A stretch of 64,000 nt of DNA from Catenulispora sp. MAP5-51 (GCF_041261205.1 NZ_JBGCCH010000015.1:1-64000), one strand, 5' to 3'; numbered from the stretch's first letter, positions 26,001-34,360 are shown. Numbers and translations: made by a program. Notes: generated from the letters alone by a model not told the origin.

Positions 26001-27462
26001 GGTCGATGTAGACCTGGTCGGACTCCGAGCCGGTGATGGCGTCGTGGTGCGCGCCGTAGGCCAGCTGCCGCCACACCTTGTCCAGCGCGGCGCTCGGGTA
26101 GCGGCCGTAGCCCAGCAGCGAGGCGAACGTCGCCAGCTTCTCGGCGTCGGCGGCCGCGGTCTCGGCGGCGCGCTGGGCCTGCTTGGTGTCGATATACGAC
26201 ACGTCCTTGCCGGTGTAGACCGGGTTCATGTCGCGGGTCTGCGGGCTGGGCCGCACGCCGCGTTCGGCGAGTTCGGCGTGCACCGCGGCGAAGAAGTCGC
26301 GCGGCAGGCCGGTGACGAAGCGCGGCCAGACGTAGCGCGCGTTCCAGTCGCGGTGGATCGCGGTGACCCACTTGTTCGGCGGGGTGTAGTCGGTGCCGAC
26401 CGGCAGCAAAGTGTTGCGGGTGGCGGCGGCCTGCTTGAGCCCGAGGAACAGGTCGTAGACCTTCTCCTCGGCCTCCTCCAGCGTCGCCGAGGAGTCCATC
26501 CACCAGCCGGCCGAGTAGTGGTTCGGCATGTAGTGGGTGACCACGCCCTGCCCGGACGGCGAGATCCACTCGAACTCGGCGGGGAACTGCATGTTCTTCA
26601 CGTCGCCCTGGACCCCGTCGAACTTCGTCAGCATCGGGCCCCACTGGTGGTAGGGGCCGCGTGCCCAGGACGTGGAGCTCAGGCCGGCGTCGGCGACCAG
26701 GCCGGGGAACTGCGGGTCGTGGCCGAAGACGTCCAGCTGCCAGGCGGTCTGGGGGTCGGCGCCCATGATGTCGCGCTGGTAGCCGATGCCGTAGACCAGG
26801 TTGCGGATCGTGGTCTCCAGGCCGGTGAGGTTGGTGTTGGGCTCGTTGTAGGTGCCGCCCATCACTTCCACCCGGCCGGTGGATATCAGTTCGCGCAGAA
26901 GCGCGCGATACTGCGGGTACACGTCCCAGAACGGCTTCAGGTAGTCGACCTCGGCCAGCACGAAGGTGTAGTCGGGGTCGGCGGCGGCGAGATCGAGGTG
27001 CGCTTTGACGAGATGGAACGCGTTGTTCTCCCAGACCGGGCGCGTGGTGCCGTCGTTGCCCTGCAGTTCCCAGGTCTGGGTGTAGCCGGCTTGCGTGTTC
27101 CACCAGACGGGGTCGTAGTGGAAGTGCGACACCAGGTACATCGTCCAGCCGGGCTCGGCCACGGTGATGGTGACCGGCTGCTCAGCGTGGGTCTGGCCGT
27201 CCGCGCCGAGCAGCCGGAGCTCCGCGGCCAGGATTTCGCCGGGCCGCACGTCGGCGTCCATCTCCATGGCCAGATCGATCACGATCTCGCCGTCTCCGGG
27301 GGAGATATCGCAGGCTGCTCGCACCTTCATGGAGAGAAGCGATACAGTCACCGCACCGTCGGTGACGGCCCGCTGGACCACGACCCGGAGGACTTGACGC
27401 GGTTCCCTATCGGTTCCGACGAACAGCTCCATCGAGTCCGCGGACTTGATCTGGACGGCCAC
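23089..27462 (-). CDS. GH38 alpha-mannosidase with C-terminal NEW3 domain
   Basis: A 1457-residue glycoside hydrolase. The catalytic domain begins near residue 108 with LVSHFHYDPVWW (His113 and Asp117 as zinc ligands); QLDVFGHDPQFP places the likely nucleophile at Asp244. The middle (about 620-900) is the mannosidase beta-sandwich region and the C-terminus (about 1200-1450) holds NEW3-like alpha-galactosidase-associated beta domains. Length is well above bacterial GH38 enzymes of about 1000 residues. No signal peptide is seen. GTG at 27462 follows AGGAGG by 4 nt. The LacI gene is divergent; the PpiC-like gene overlaps downstream. Confidence 0.88.
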   Translation of the reverse strand: MAVQIKSADSMELFVGTDREPRQVLRVVVQRAVTDGAVTVSLLSMKVRAACDISPGDGEIVIDLAMEMDADVRPGEILAAELRLLGADGQTHAEQPVTITVAEPGWTMYLVSHFHYDPVWWNTQAGYTQTWELQGNDGTTRPVWENNAFHLVKAHLDLAAADPDYTFVLAEVDYLKPFWDVYPQYRALLRELISTGRVEVMGGTYNEPNTNLTGLETTIRNLVYGIGYQRDIMGADPQTAWQLDVFGHDPQFPGLVADAGLSSTSWARGPYHQWGPMLTKFDGVQGDVKNMQFPAEFEWISPSGQGVVTHYMPNHYSAGWWMDSSATLEEAEEKVYDLFLGLKQAAATRNTLLPVGTDYTPPNKWVTAIHRDWNARYVWPRFVTGLPRDFFAAVHAELAERGVRPSPQTRDMNPVYTGKDVSYIDTKQAQRAAETAAADAEKLATFASLLGYGRYPSAALDKVWRQLAYGAHHDAITGSESDQVYIDLVTGWREAHDLAAEARDAALEAIFRNVETYGGAGNGAIGVFNTLAFERTDVVRATVRLPESGEFDGLRLTDEAGDPVPFVVEAKDGTRVDIAFVAAGVPGMGWRSWHVEFTTSAESLARHQNLVWQEIGETPDSLANEHFEITLDPARGGGLTGIVELATGRQLLKPGGIGNELRVSEEYPQHPEFGEGPWHLVPNGTVTGSAAAAATSVRAEESPLGRRYVVTGTVGDVAYEQRITLWHGLERIDFRTRVLDFTGADRLLRVTFPCDVPGARPVSEVAGAVIGRGFALPESDVAVAPWTLDNPANTFFALGSTATLNLRDLDDTGLGRVAISVAEVVADDLDRHADPVRDLVVALARVGVTATTTSPEGARYGWLHVDSNLPDVRIVIGGPDTNALTAEVLERSGPSVRQEFDSLLKNRGRICFFVPAEVPVEKAWVPNADLRDARALPVLIIAGEQPEDTAQQVREAAAAFAADTVLPAVTVDPADTALLDDHTVGLVNNGIPGFAVDPSGALHLSLMRSCTGWPSGVWLDPPLRRAPDGSAFQLQHWTHDFDYALVSGAGDWRAAGLVASGAAFSAPMLARQEPAHRGPLPGRHALLSVTPEGAAQVTAVKPAGNPESVGSGLDASPEMGFMVRLVEAAGTGETVALRSPLGVLSSDRADLLEECGLRCDVRAAGSVRLAGSQISTAIMVPPQGSGSSASSPVLGRATEPAQPVYSRYWLHNRGPAPMGFLPVSVAATPTVLTGGGEVSVAVASQYTDTTFEGMLTVLAPEGWRVEPESRPVALEPGGHTVFPLTVAPSEEAAPEPGMYFVRVRLAVADSVVEDVISVLIDAPEYAPPATSPETEIELGVQTQGTKSETARPTGLEITSITPGLTLARGTRGTLRVGLANTTRGLIEGEAMPVSPWGTWDFIGPYAAAFSVEPGAEGSVEFEVDVPATAEPGHWWALVKLMWFGRAQYTAAVPVVVQ

Positions 27463-27496
27463 GGCCCCTCCTTGAATCCCCACCCGAACGAGCCAC

Positions 27497-27508
27497 TAAA
27501 GCGCTAAA
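27497..27508. promoter_or_regulatory. Possible LacI operator
   Basis: AGCGCT with AT-rich flanks (TAAAGCGCTAAA) lies midway between divergent GH38 and LacI genes. The CG-centred hexamer fits LacI operators, but the outer arms are not symmetric. Confidence 0.35.
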
Positions 27509-27525
27509 GCAGCTGGGAGTCATTA

Positions 27526-28623
27526 ATGCCCACCTCTGGCAGCGGTGTCAACAAGCCTGGTGCCACCGCGGGTTCCGGACGGGCGGCGGTTGTCGGAAAA
27601 GGCAAGAACCGGCTCACCATCGCCGACATCGCCCGCGAGGTCGGAGTGTCGCCGAGCGCGGTCTCCTTCGCGCTCAACGGACGCCCCGGCGTCAGTGAGG
27701 CTACCCGCGCACGGATCCTCCAAGCCGCCGAACGGATGAACTGGCATCCGCACAGCGCCGCGCGGGCCCTCGGCGGGGCGCCGGCCGGCGCGGTCGGCCT
27801 GGTCCTCGCGCGCCCCACCCGGACCCTCGGCGCCGAACCGTTCTACGCTCAGCTCATCTACGGTATGCAGTCAGTCCTTTCCGCACGGTCAGTGGCGCTG
27901 CTGCTCCAGGTCGTCGACGACACCGACGCCGAGCTCGCCGTCTACCGGCGCTGGGCCGGGGAGCAGCGGGTGGACGGCCTGCTGATCGTGGACCCGCAGA
28001 CCAAGGACCCGCGGATCGCCGCCGTGGAGGCGCTCGGCGTGCCGGCCGTGGTGCTCGGCGGCCACGGCAAGCACGGCGACCTGCCGACGGTCTGGGCCGA
28101 CGACCGGGAGGCGATGCTGGAGACGGTGCGCTACCTGGCGGCCCTGGGCCACACCCGGATCGCGCACGTCGCCGGCACCCCGGCCTTCCAGCACACCCAG
28201 CGGCGCATCAGGGCCCTGAAGGACGCCGCCGGACAGCTGGGCCTGGCCGACACCCAGTCGGTGCCCACGGACTTCAGCGACAGCGAGGGCGCGGCGGTGA
28301 CCCGGCGCCTGCTCTCGCAGACCGACGCGCCGACCGCGATCGTGTACGACAGCGACCTGATGGCGGTCGCCGGGCTCGGGGTGGCGACCGAGATGGGGGT
28401 GCGGGTGCCGGCCGAGCTGTCGATCGTGTCGTTCGACGACTCGGTGCTGACCCGCGTGGTGCACCCGGCGATCACGGCGCTGTCGCGGGACACGCACGCC
28501 TTGGGCGTGCAGGTCGCCGAGGCACTGCTGCGGATCGTGGAGGAGCCCGGGACGGTCGGGGACATAAAGGCGGCGACGCCGCGGCTGACGGTGCGGGAGA
28601 GCACGGCGAAGCCGGGGCGGTGA
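27526..28623 (+). CDS. LacI-family transcriptional regulator
   Basis: A 365-residue repressor with a 28-residue extension before the HTH (LTIADIAREVGVSPSAVSFALNG, hinge AERMNWHPHSAARAL). The periplasmic-binding-protein-like effector domain follows, with a normal C-terminal LSIVSFDDSVLTRVVHPAIT. GGGAG 7 nt before the ATG supports the start. It is divergent from the GH38 gene and probably regulates it in response to a mannoside. Confidence 0.92.
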   Translation: MPTSGSGVNKPGATAGSGRAAVVGKGKNRLTIADIAREVGVSPSAVSFALNGRPGVSEATRARILQAAERMNWHPHSAARALGGAPAGAVGLVLARPTRTLGAEPFYAQLIYGMQSVLSARSVALLLQVVDDTDAELAVYRRWAGEQRVDGLLIVDPQTKDPRIAAVEALGVPAVVLGGHGKHGDLPTVWADDREAMLETVRYLAALGHTRIAHVAGTPAFQHTQRRIRALKDAAGQLGLADTQSVPTDFSDSEGAAVTRRLLSQTDAPTAIVYDSDLMAVAGLGVATEMGVRVPAELSIVSFDDSVLTRVVHPAITALSRDTHALGVQVAEALLRIVEEPGTVGDIKAATPRLTVRESTAKPGR

Positions 28624-28651
28624 GTGACAGCCGGTAGGTGACAGCCGGTAA
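28624..28651. repeat. 14-bp tandem repeat after the LacI stop
   Basis: GTGACAGCCGGTAG and GTGACAGCCGGTAA, then a decayed GTGATAGAG, start directly after the LacI stop codon. Confidence 0.8.
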
Positions 28652-28668
28652 GTGATAGAGAGGTCGAC

Positions 28669-28998
28669 ATGAGTGATCTCGACATCGCGGCGCTGCAACA
28701 ACGGCTGATCGACTTCGCCGAGGCCCGGGAATGGCAGCCGTTTCACACCCCGAAGAACCTCGCGATGGCTTTGTCAGTCGAGGCTTCGGAGCTCGCGGAG
28801 ATCTTCCAGTGGCTCACGCCGGAGGAATCGACGGAGGTGATGTCGGACCCTGACAAAGCCTTCCGGGTCCGCGACGAGATCGCCGACGTCCTGGCGTATC
28901 TGCTGCAGCTGGCTGGGGCCTGCGGGGTGGATGTTCTGCGGGCGCTGGCAGAGAAAATCGAGCGCAACGAGGGTCGTTTCCCGGTCCCGCCGAGGTAG
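28669..28998 (+). CDS. MazG-like nucleotide pyrophosphohydrolase
   Basis: A 109-residue all-alpha NTP pyrophosphatase. LSVEASELAEIFQW supplies the acidic helix motif and RDEIADVLAYLLQLAG the second metal-binding motif. Family members hydrolyse (d)NTPs to NMP and pyrophosphate and are housecleaning enzymes. GAGAGG lies before the ATG at 28669. It stands between the LacI and thioredoxin genes. Confidence 0.88.
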   Translation: MSDLDIAALQQRLIDFAEAREWQPFHTPKNLAMALSVEASELAEIFQWLTPEESTEVMSDPDKAFRVRDEIADVLAYLLQLAGACGVDVLRALAEKIERNEGRFPVPPR

Positions 28999-29046
28999 AA
29001 GCGCAGAAACGGGCACTCTGGACAGTCCACGCGTAGGGTGGTGCGC

Positions 29047-29439
29047 ATGAGCACTGTGGAACTGACCAAGGACACATTCGAGCAGGCGGTCACCTCGGAC
29101 GGGATCGTCCTGGTCGACTTCTGGGCGGAGTGGTGCGGGCCGTGCAAGCAGTTCGCCCCGATCTACGACAAGGTGTCGGAGGCCAACCCGGACATCACCT
29201 TCGCCAAGGTGGACACCGAGGACCAGCCGGAGCTCGCGGGCGCGTTCGACATCCGCTCCATCCCGACGCTGATGATCTTCCGGGACGGCGTGATGGTCTA
29301 CGGCCAGCCCGGCGCGCTGCCCGAGGCCCCGCTCGTGGACCTGATCGGCCAGGCGCGCGAGCTGGACATGGAAGAAGTGCGCAAGCAGATCGCGGCGCAC
29401 CAGAACGGCGGACATGAGGGTGCTGACAACCAGGCGTAA
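29047..29439 (+). CDS. trxA: Thioredoxin
   Basis: A 130-residue thioredoxin with the WCGPC active site in VLVDFWAEWCGPCKQF, the cis-Pro motif SIPTLMIFRDG, and an extra C-terminal helix of about 20 residues. Cytosolic disulfide reductant. The ATG at 29047 has TAGGGT 7 nt upstream, so a leaderless mRNA is possible; the upstream GTGs are less likely starts. Confidence 0.9.
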   Translation: MSTVELTKDTFEQAVTSDGIVLVDFWAEWCGPCKQFAPIYDKVSEANPDITFAKVDTEDQPELAGAFDIRSIPTLMIFRDGVMVYGQPGALPEAPLVDLIGQARELDMEEVRKQIAAHQNGGHEGADNQA

Positions 29440-29470
29440 GCCTCGGCGTCCCCCTTGAGAACTTAAGAGA

Positions 29471-30370
29471 TCAGGCCCGGCCCCGCGCCACCTGAACCAG
29501 CCACCCGGCCGCCTCGCTCAGCTCCCGGCCCCGCGGCCACACCGCGCGCAGCGTCCGGCGCAGCGCGACATCATCGGCGAGCGGCACCTCGACGAGCCGG
29601 CCGGCGGCGATGTCCTCGGCGACCGCCAGCACGCTGAGGACCGCCGGCCCGCTCCCGGCCAGGGCCGCCGAGCGCAGCGGGGCCGTGGCCCCCAGCTCGA
29701 TCAGCGGCACCGCCGGGCCGTCGTGGGCGGCGAGCGCCGCCTCCAGCACCTCGCGCGTCCCGGATCCCGGTTCGCGCAGCAGCAGCGGCTCGGCGGCGAG
29801 TTGGCCGGCCGTCAGCGGTTCCTTGCGCCGCGCCCACGGATGCGCCGGAGCCACCACCACGACCAGGCGGTCCCGCCCGACGACCGCCGAGTGCAGGTCG
29901 CGCGGGACCCACGGCCCCTCCACGAACCCCATCTCCACCTGCCCGGCCCGCAGCGCCGCGACCACCTGGTGGGAGTTCTCCACGGTCAGCCCGACCCGGG
30001 TGGCCGGACGGAGCTGGCGCAGCTCGATGAGCCATTTGGGGACCAGGTGCTCGGCGATGGTCAGGCTCGCGGCCACGGCCAGCCGCTCGTCGGCGTGGGT
30101 GCGCAGCGCCTCGGCCCCCTCCACCAGCGCCTCGGCCTGCTCCAGGACCCGGCGGGCCCAGTCGGTGACCACGGCGCCGTCGCCGGTCAGCCGGGAGCCG
30201 GAGGTGGTGCGCTCCAGCAGCTTGAGGCCGAGCCGGCGCTCCAGGGTGGCCATCCGCGCCGAGGCCGAGGGCTGGCTGATGCCGATACGCGCGGCCGCCT
30301 TGCCGAGCGAGCCGGTGTCGGCGACGGCCACCAGCAGCTGGAGCGCGTCCAGATCCGGGAGTCGGGTCAT
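29471..30370 (-). CDS. LysR-family transcriptional regulator
   Basis: A 299-residue regulator. The HTH is LQLLVAVADTGSLGKAAARIGISQPSASARM and the effector domain follows after a linker helix. TAGGCT lies 6 nt before the ATG at 30370. A perfect dyad that includes its start codon suggests autoregulation. It is divergent from a YeiH-type transporter gene, the usual arrangement for this pair. Confidence 0.92.
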   Translation of the reverse strand: MTRLPDLDALQLLVAVADTGSLGKAAARIGISQPSASARMATLERRLGLKLLERTTSGSRLTGDGAVVTDWARRVLEQAEALVEGAEALRTHADERLAVAASLTIAEHLVPKWLIELRQLRPATRVGLTVENSHQVVAALRAGQVEMGFVEGPWVPRDLHSAVVGRDRLVVVVAPAHPWARRKEPLTAGQLAAEPLLLREPGSGTREVLEAALAAHDGPAVPLIELGATAPLRSAALAGSGPAVLSVLAVAEDIAAGRLVEVPLADDVALRRTLRAVWPRGRELSEAAGWLVQVARGRA

Positions 30371-30385
30371 AGACACAGCCTATGA
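30367..30385. promoter_or_regulatory. LysR-box: TCATAG-N7-CTATGA
   Basis: A perfect 6-bp dyad with a 7-nt centre, containing the T-N11-A core bound by LysR proteins, overlaps the LysR gene start and lies about 57 nt upstream of the yeiH-like start. Confidence 0.6.
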
Positions 30386-30441
30386 GGTCTTCGGCGATCA
30401 CCGGCTACCGGGCCCGCCCGGGGGCGACCAGGCTTGCTGAC

Positions 30442-31602
30442 ATGGGGAAAAGTCCGATTCCGGGCCTGGCGCTGACGGCCGGGGCAGTGGTGGCCGCCTG
30501 GTTCGCGAACCGGATGTGGCCCACGCTGTCGCCGCTGACCGCCGCGGTGGTCCTGGGGGTCCTGGCGGCGAACCTGCTGCCGGCCTCGGTGATGACGGCG
30601 GCGCGGCCCGGGCTGCAGATCGCCGCGAAGCGGGTGATGCGGCTCGGGATCGTGCTGCTGGGGCTGCAACTGGCGCTCGGGGACGTCCTCAAGCTGGGCT
30701 GGCAGATGCTGGTGCTGGTGGTCGCGGTCGTGTTCGCGACGTTCTTCGGCACGCAATGGCTGGGCCGCCGCATGGGCCTGCCCGGCCGGCAGCCGCTCCT
30801 GATCGCGACCGGGTTCGCGATCTGCGGCGCCAGCGCGGTGGCGGCGATGGAGGGCGTGACCCGGCGGCCCGGGGAGTCCGAGGACGACCCGGACCCGGTG
30901 CTGGCGGTCGCCCTGGTCACACTGTGCGGGTCGCTGGCGATCCTGGTGCTGCCGCTGCTGCGCGGACCGCTGGGCCTGCACGACCCGGCGGTGTTCGGGC
31001 ACTGGGTGGGAGCCTCGGTGCACGACGTGGGGCAGGTGGTCGCGGCGTCGAGCTCCGGCGGGGCGACGGCGGTGAACGCCGCGGTCGTGGTGAAGCTGAT
31101 GCGGGTGGCGATGCTGGCGCCGATGGTGGCCGGGACGGCGGTGGCTTGGCGGCGGCGGGTGGCGGGGGCCCAGCCCGATGAAGCGGTCGCAGCGCCGGTG
31201 ACGACGAGCGTGCGCAGCAAGGTGCTCGCCGGAGTCGGCGCCGGCAGCTCAGGCAGCTCAGGCAGCGCGGGCCATGTGGACCAGGCCCCGGCCGCCGGCG
31301 TTGCCGCCGCGGCGACCGACCACCCGAGCAGTTCCGCCAAACACCCCCCGATCGTCCCCCTCTTCGTCGCCGGCTTCCTGGCGATGATCGCGATCCGCAC
31401 CGCCGGCGCCCTCCCGGCCTCCACCCTCGGCGCGGCCAAGCAGCTCCAGGACCTCCTCCTGGCCGGCGGCATGTTCGGCCTGGGGACCGGCGTCCGACTC
31501 CGTGAGCTGGCCCGGACCGGCGCGAAGCCGCTCGCTTTGGGCCTGGCTTCGTGGGCGCTGATCGCGTCAGCGGCCTATATCGGAGTTCGGCTCACTTCCT
31601 GA
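30442..31602 (+). CDS. YeiH/UPF0324 family putative sulfate exporter
   Basis: A 386-residue membrane protein with about ten hydrophobic helices. The family motifs GIVLLGLQLALGDVL, GFAICGASAVAAMEG and ASVHDVGQVVAASSS are present. An insertion of roughly 60 polar, low-complexity residues (about 240-305) separates the last two membrane blocks and is longer than in typical members. The ATG at 30442 begins the usual N-terminus. LysR is divergent. Confidence 0.88.
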   Translation: MGKSPIPGLALTAGAVVAAWFANRMWPTLSPLTAAVVLGVLAANLLPASVMTAARPGLQIAAKRVMRLGIVLLGLQLALGDVLKLGWQMLVLVVAVVFATFFGTQWLGRRMGLPGRQPLLIATGFAICGASAVAAMEGVTRRPGESEDDPDPVLAVALVTLCGSLAILVLPLLRGPLGLHDPAVFGHWVGASVHDVGQVVAASSSGGATAVNAAVVVKLMRVAMLAPMVAGTAVAWRRRVAGAQPDEAVAAPVTTSVRSKVLAGVGAGSSGSSGSAGHVDQAPAAGVAAAATDHPSSSAKHPPIVPLFVAGFLAMIAIRTAGALPASTLGAAKQLQDLLLAGGMFGLGTGVRLRELARTGAKPLALGLASWALIASAAYIGVRLTS

Positions 31603-31674
31603 CCACTAAGAGGGCGCGCGGATCGGTGGCCGGGCGGAAAATCGCCGGAGCTCCGAGCCTGGCCGCACCGGTGC

Positions 31675-31701
31675 CTTGCCGTGCGCTGCGCTTACGGCAA
31701 G
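31675..31701. other. 8-bp inverted repeat in the yeiH-FAH gap
   Basis: CTTGCCGT and ACGGCAAG are separated by 11 nt within the 241-bp gap. It may be a weak terminator of the yeiH-like gene or an operator. A leaderless -10, TAAAAT, sits at 31832-31837; no other features are seen. Confidence 0.4.
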
Positions 31702-31843
31702 CTGGCCGCCCACGACCAACACCGGGTCGAGGGCGGCCATCCGGCACGCCCAGCCTCGTTCCCGACGAGTTTTCCGTGCGCTATGGCGGCGCTGCCGCCT
31801 CGCCAGACCGGCCACCAATCCGCGCACCCCCTAAAATCGCAGG

Positions 31844-32638
31844 ATGCGCATCGCTAGATTCTCCATCGACGACGAGGTGAAGTTCGGGCTCGTGGAGGGC
31901 GAGGGCGAGCAGCCCGAGTCCCTGGAGGTGGCCGAGATCCTGGGCCACCCGTTCGGTCCGGTCCAGGTCACCCAACGGCGCTGGCCCCTGTCGCGGGTGC
32001 GGCTGCTCGCTCCGGTGCTCCCGTCGAAGGTGATCGGCATCGGGCGCAACTACGCCGAGCACGCCGCTGAGCTCGGCAACGAGGCCCCCGGCAAGGACGA
32101 CCCGGCCGTGGTGTTCCTCAAGCCGTCCACCTCCGTGATCGGCCCCTCCGACCCCATCCAGTACCCGCTCGGCGTGTCCTTCGACGTGCAGCACGAGGCG
32201 GAGCTGGCCGTGGTGATCGGGCGGTTGTGCCGGCAGGTGCCGCAGGCCAGGGTGCCCGAGGTGGTGCTGGGCTACACCTGCGGCAACGACGTGACCGCGC
32301 GCGACCTGCAGCGTGCGGAGAAGCAGTGGGGCCGGGCCAAGGGTTTCGACACGTTCTGCCCGCTGGGCCCGTGGATCGAGACCGAGCTGGACCCGGCGGA
32401 CCTGGCGATCACCTGCACGGTGGACGGCGAGCTGCGGCAGGCCGGGCGCACCGCGCAGATGACCCGGTCGGTCGCCGACCTGGTCTCCTACGTCTCCGAG
32501 GCGATGACCCTGCTGCCCGGCGACGTGATCCTCACCGGGACCCCGGCCGGGGTCGGGCCGTTCGCGGTGGGGCAGCAGGTGACGGTCGGCATCGAAGGCA
32601 TTGGCAACTTGACGAACCGGGTGGTGGCTCGTGACTGA
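31844..32638 (+). CDS. Fumarylacetoacetate hydrolase family protein
   Basis: A 264-residue FAH-fold enzyme. KVIGIGRNYAEHAAELG opens the domain; FDVQHEAELAVVIG holds the Glu metal ligands; GYTCGNDVTARDLQ and the C-terminal LLPGDVILTGTPAGVGPF complete it. Members cleave or decarboxylate diketo acids; the exact substrate is unknown. TAAAAT ends 6 nt before the ATG. Its stop overlaps the gltX start by 8 bp, an arrangement common in actinobacteria, so gltX translation is coupled to it. Confidence 0.9.
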   Translation: MRIARFSIDDEVKFGLVEGEGEQPESLEVAEILGHPFGPVQVTQRRWPLSRVRLLAPVLPSKVIGIGRNYAEHAAELGNEAPGKDDPAVVFLKPSTSVIGPSDPIQYPLGVSFDVQHEAELAVVIGRLCRQVPQARVPEVVLGYTCGNDVTARDLQRAEKQWGRAKGFDTFCPLGPWIETELDPADLAITCTVDGELRQAGRTAQMTRSVADLVSYVSEAMTLLPGDVILTGTPAGVGPFAVGQQVTVGIEGIGNLTNRVVARD

Positions 32639-34136
32639 TATCGCAACAACCGTTCCCAATACGGACAAGCCTGTGCGCGTCCGCTTCCCCCCGTCGCCCA
32701 CCGGCGACCCGCACGTCGGCATGGTCCGCTCGGCGCTGTTCAACTACGCCTTCGCGCGGCACTACGGCGGCACCTTCGTCTTCCGCATCGAGGACACCGA
32801 CGCCGCGCGCAACACCGAGGAGTCCTACAACGCGCTCCTGGCGACCATGCGCTGGATGGGCTTCGAGTGGGACGAGGGCCCGGAGGTCGGCGGCGAGTAC
32901 GGCCCCTACCGGCAGTCCGAGCGCATGGACATCTACGCCGACATCGCCGGCAAGCTCCTCGACGGCGGCCACGCCTACCGCTGCTACTGCACGCAGGAGG
33001 AGCTGGACGCGGCCAACGCCAAGGCCAAGGCCGAGAAGCGCGCCCCGGGCTACGCCGGCACCTGCCGCAACCTCACCCCGGAGCAGATCGCGGCGCACGA
33101 GGCCGCCGGCCGCACCAGCGTGCTGCGCTTCCGCATGCCGGAGGGCACGCTGACCTGGAACGACCTGGTCCGCGGCGAGATCTCCTTCGACACCGCGAAC
33201 GTCCCGGACTACGTCCTGGTCCGCGCCGACGGCTCGCCGCTGTACACGCTGGTCAACCCGGTCGACGACGCCCTGATGCGGATCACGCACGTGCTGCGCG
33301 GCGAGGACCTGCTCTCCAGCACCCCGCGCCAGCTGCCGCTGCACGCCGCGCTGATCGAGCTCGGCCTGTCGGAGACCGTGCCGGTGTTCGGGCACCTGCC
33401 CTACGTCATGGGCGAGGGCAACAAGAAGCTGTCGAAGCGCGACCCGGAGGCCTCGTTCTCCTTCTACGTGAAGGAGGGCTACCTGCCCGAGGGCCTGCTG
33501 AACTACCTGGCGCTGCTGGGCTGGTCGCCGGGCGGGGACAAGGAGTTCTTCTCCCCCGCCGAGATGTACGCGGCGTTCGACGGCACCCGCATCAACGCCA
33601 ACGCCGCGCGCTTCGACCTGAAGAAGTGCCAGGCCATCAACGGCGACCACGTGCGCGCGCTGGCGCCGGAGGACCTGGCCCGCCGCATCGTGCCGTTCCT
33701 GGCCGAGCAGGGCCTCCTGTCCGACCCGCCGAGCCCGGAGCAGTCCGCGACGCTGGCCGCCGCGGTGCCGCTGATCCAGGAGCGGATGGTGGTCCTGCGC
33801 GAGTCGGTGGACATGATCGGGTTCCTGTTCGTGCCCGAGCACGCCTTCACCGTGGACCCGGCGGACGCCGCCAAGTCCCTCGGCGAGGACGCCAAACCGG
33901 TCCTCCAGGCCGCCGCCAAGGCCCTGGAGGCGCTCCCGGAGTGGACGACCGCCGCCATCGACGCCGCGCTGCGCGAGAGCCTGATCGAGGGCCTCGGGCT
34001 GAAGCCGAAGAACGCGTTCACCCCGGTCCGGGTAGCCGTGACCGGCCGCCGCATCTCGCCGCCGCTGTTCGAGTCGATCGAGCTGCTCGGGCGCGAGCGG
34101 ACGCTGCGCCGGCTGGACGCCGCACTGAGCGCGTAA
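32631..34136 (+). CDS. gltX: Glutamyl-tRNA synthetase
   Basis: A 501-residue class I aminoacyl-tRNA synthetase. The HIGH-like motif appears as PPSPTGDPHVGM, KMSKS-like as KKLSKRDPE, with RIEDTD and the YRCYCTQEEL zinc-region remnant. In organisms lacking GlnRS it also charges tRNA-Gln with glutamate, and the gatA/gatB genes at the window end would convert that product. GTG at 32631 overlaps the FAH gene by 8 bp with a GGTGG upstream. Confidence 0.95.
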   Translation: MTDIATTVPNTDKPVRVRFPPSPTGDPHVGMVRSALFNYAFARHYGGTFVFRIEDTDAARNTEESYNALLATMRWMGFEWDEGPEVGGEYGPYRQSERMDIYADIAGKLLDGGHAYRCYCTQEELDAANAKAKAEKRAPGYAGTCRNLTPEQIAAHEAAGRTSVLRFRMPEGTLTWNDLVRGEISFDTANVPDYVLVRADGSPLYTLVNPVDDALMRITHVLRGEDLLSSTPRQLPLHAALIELGLSETVPVFGHLPYVMGEGNKKLSKRDPEASFSFYVKEGYLPEGLLNYLALLGWSPGGDKEFFSPAEMYAAFDGTRINANAARFDLKKCQAINGDHVRALAPEDLARRIVPFLAEQGLLSDPPSPEQSATLAAAVPLIQERMVVLRESVDMIGFLFVPEHAFTVDPADAAKSLGEDAKPVLQAAAKALEALPEWTTAAIDAALRESLIEGLGLKPKNAFTPVRVAVTGRRISPPLFESIELLGRERTLRRLDAALSA

Positions 34137-34178
34137 GGCGGCGCTGAGCTGTAGCGGGAGGTCTGCTCTAAAGACGTT

Positions 34179-34207
34179 TTGGCCTAAGGGCGGGCCTCCC
34201 GTATAGT
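34179..34207 (+). promoter_or_regulatory. tRNA-Gln promoter
   Basis: TTGGCC and TATAGT are separated by 17 nt; transcription would start near 34214, about 38 nt before the tRNA. CGGGAGG (34155) and CCTCCCG (34195) flank it as a long-range inverted repeat. Confidence 0.6.
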
Positions 34208-34251
34208 TATCGACGCAACGCCGCACGGCAAGATCAAGGCCGGGTGGACGT

Positions 34252-34323
34252 TGGGGTATGGTGTAATTGGCAACACGGCTGATTCTGGTTCAGTTGTTCT
34301 AGGTTCGAGTCCTGGTACCCCAG
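34252..34323 (+). tRNA. tRNA-Gln (CTG)
   Basis: A 72-nt cloverleaf. The acceptor stem pairs TGGGGTA with TACCCCA, the anticodon loop is TTCTGGT with CTG at 34285-34287, and the T-arm has GGTTCGAGTCC. The CCA end is not encoded. It is the only tRNA-Gln here and the substrate of the GltX/GatCAB route. Confidence 0.95.
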
Positions 34324-34330
34324 CTTTGCG

Positions 34331-34360
34331 AGAGCGGATCCCCAAGGGATCCGCTCTTTT
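34331..34360 (+). terminator. Intrinsic terminator after tRNA-Gln
   Basis: A 12-bp perfect stem (AGAGCGGATCCC) with a 3-nt loop, followed by TTTT. Confidence 0.9.

Noticed and set aside
23011-27507. 1498-residue plus-strand open frame
   Set aside because: It mirrors the GH38 gene; its Arg/Gly/Pro/Val-rich translation is typical of antisense frames in GC-rich coding DNA.
34155-34201. CGGGAGG/CCTCCCG as a gltX terminator
   Set aside because: The loop is 33 nt and overlaps the tRNA-Gln promoter, so a terminator is doubtful; mentioned only with that promoter.
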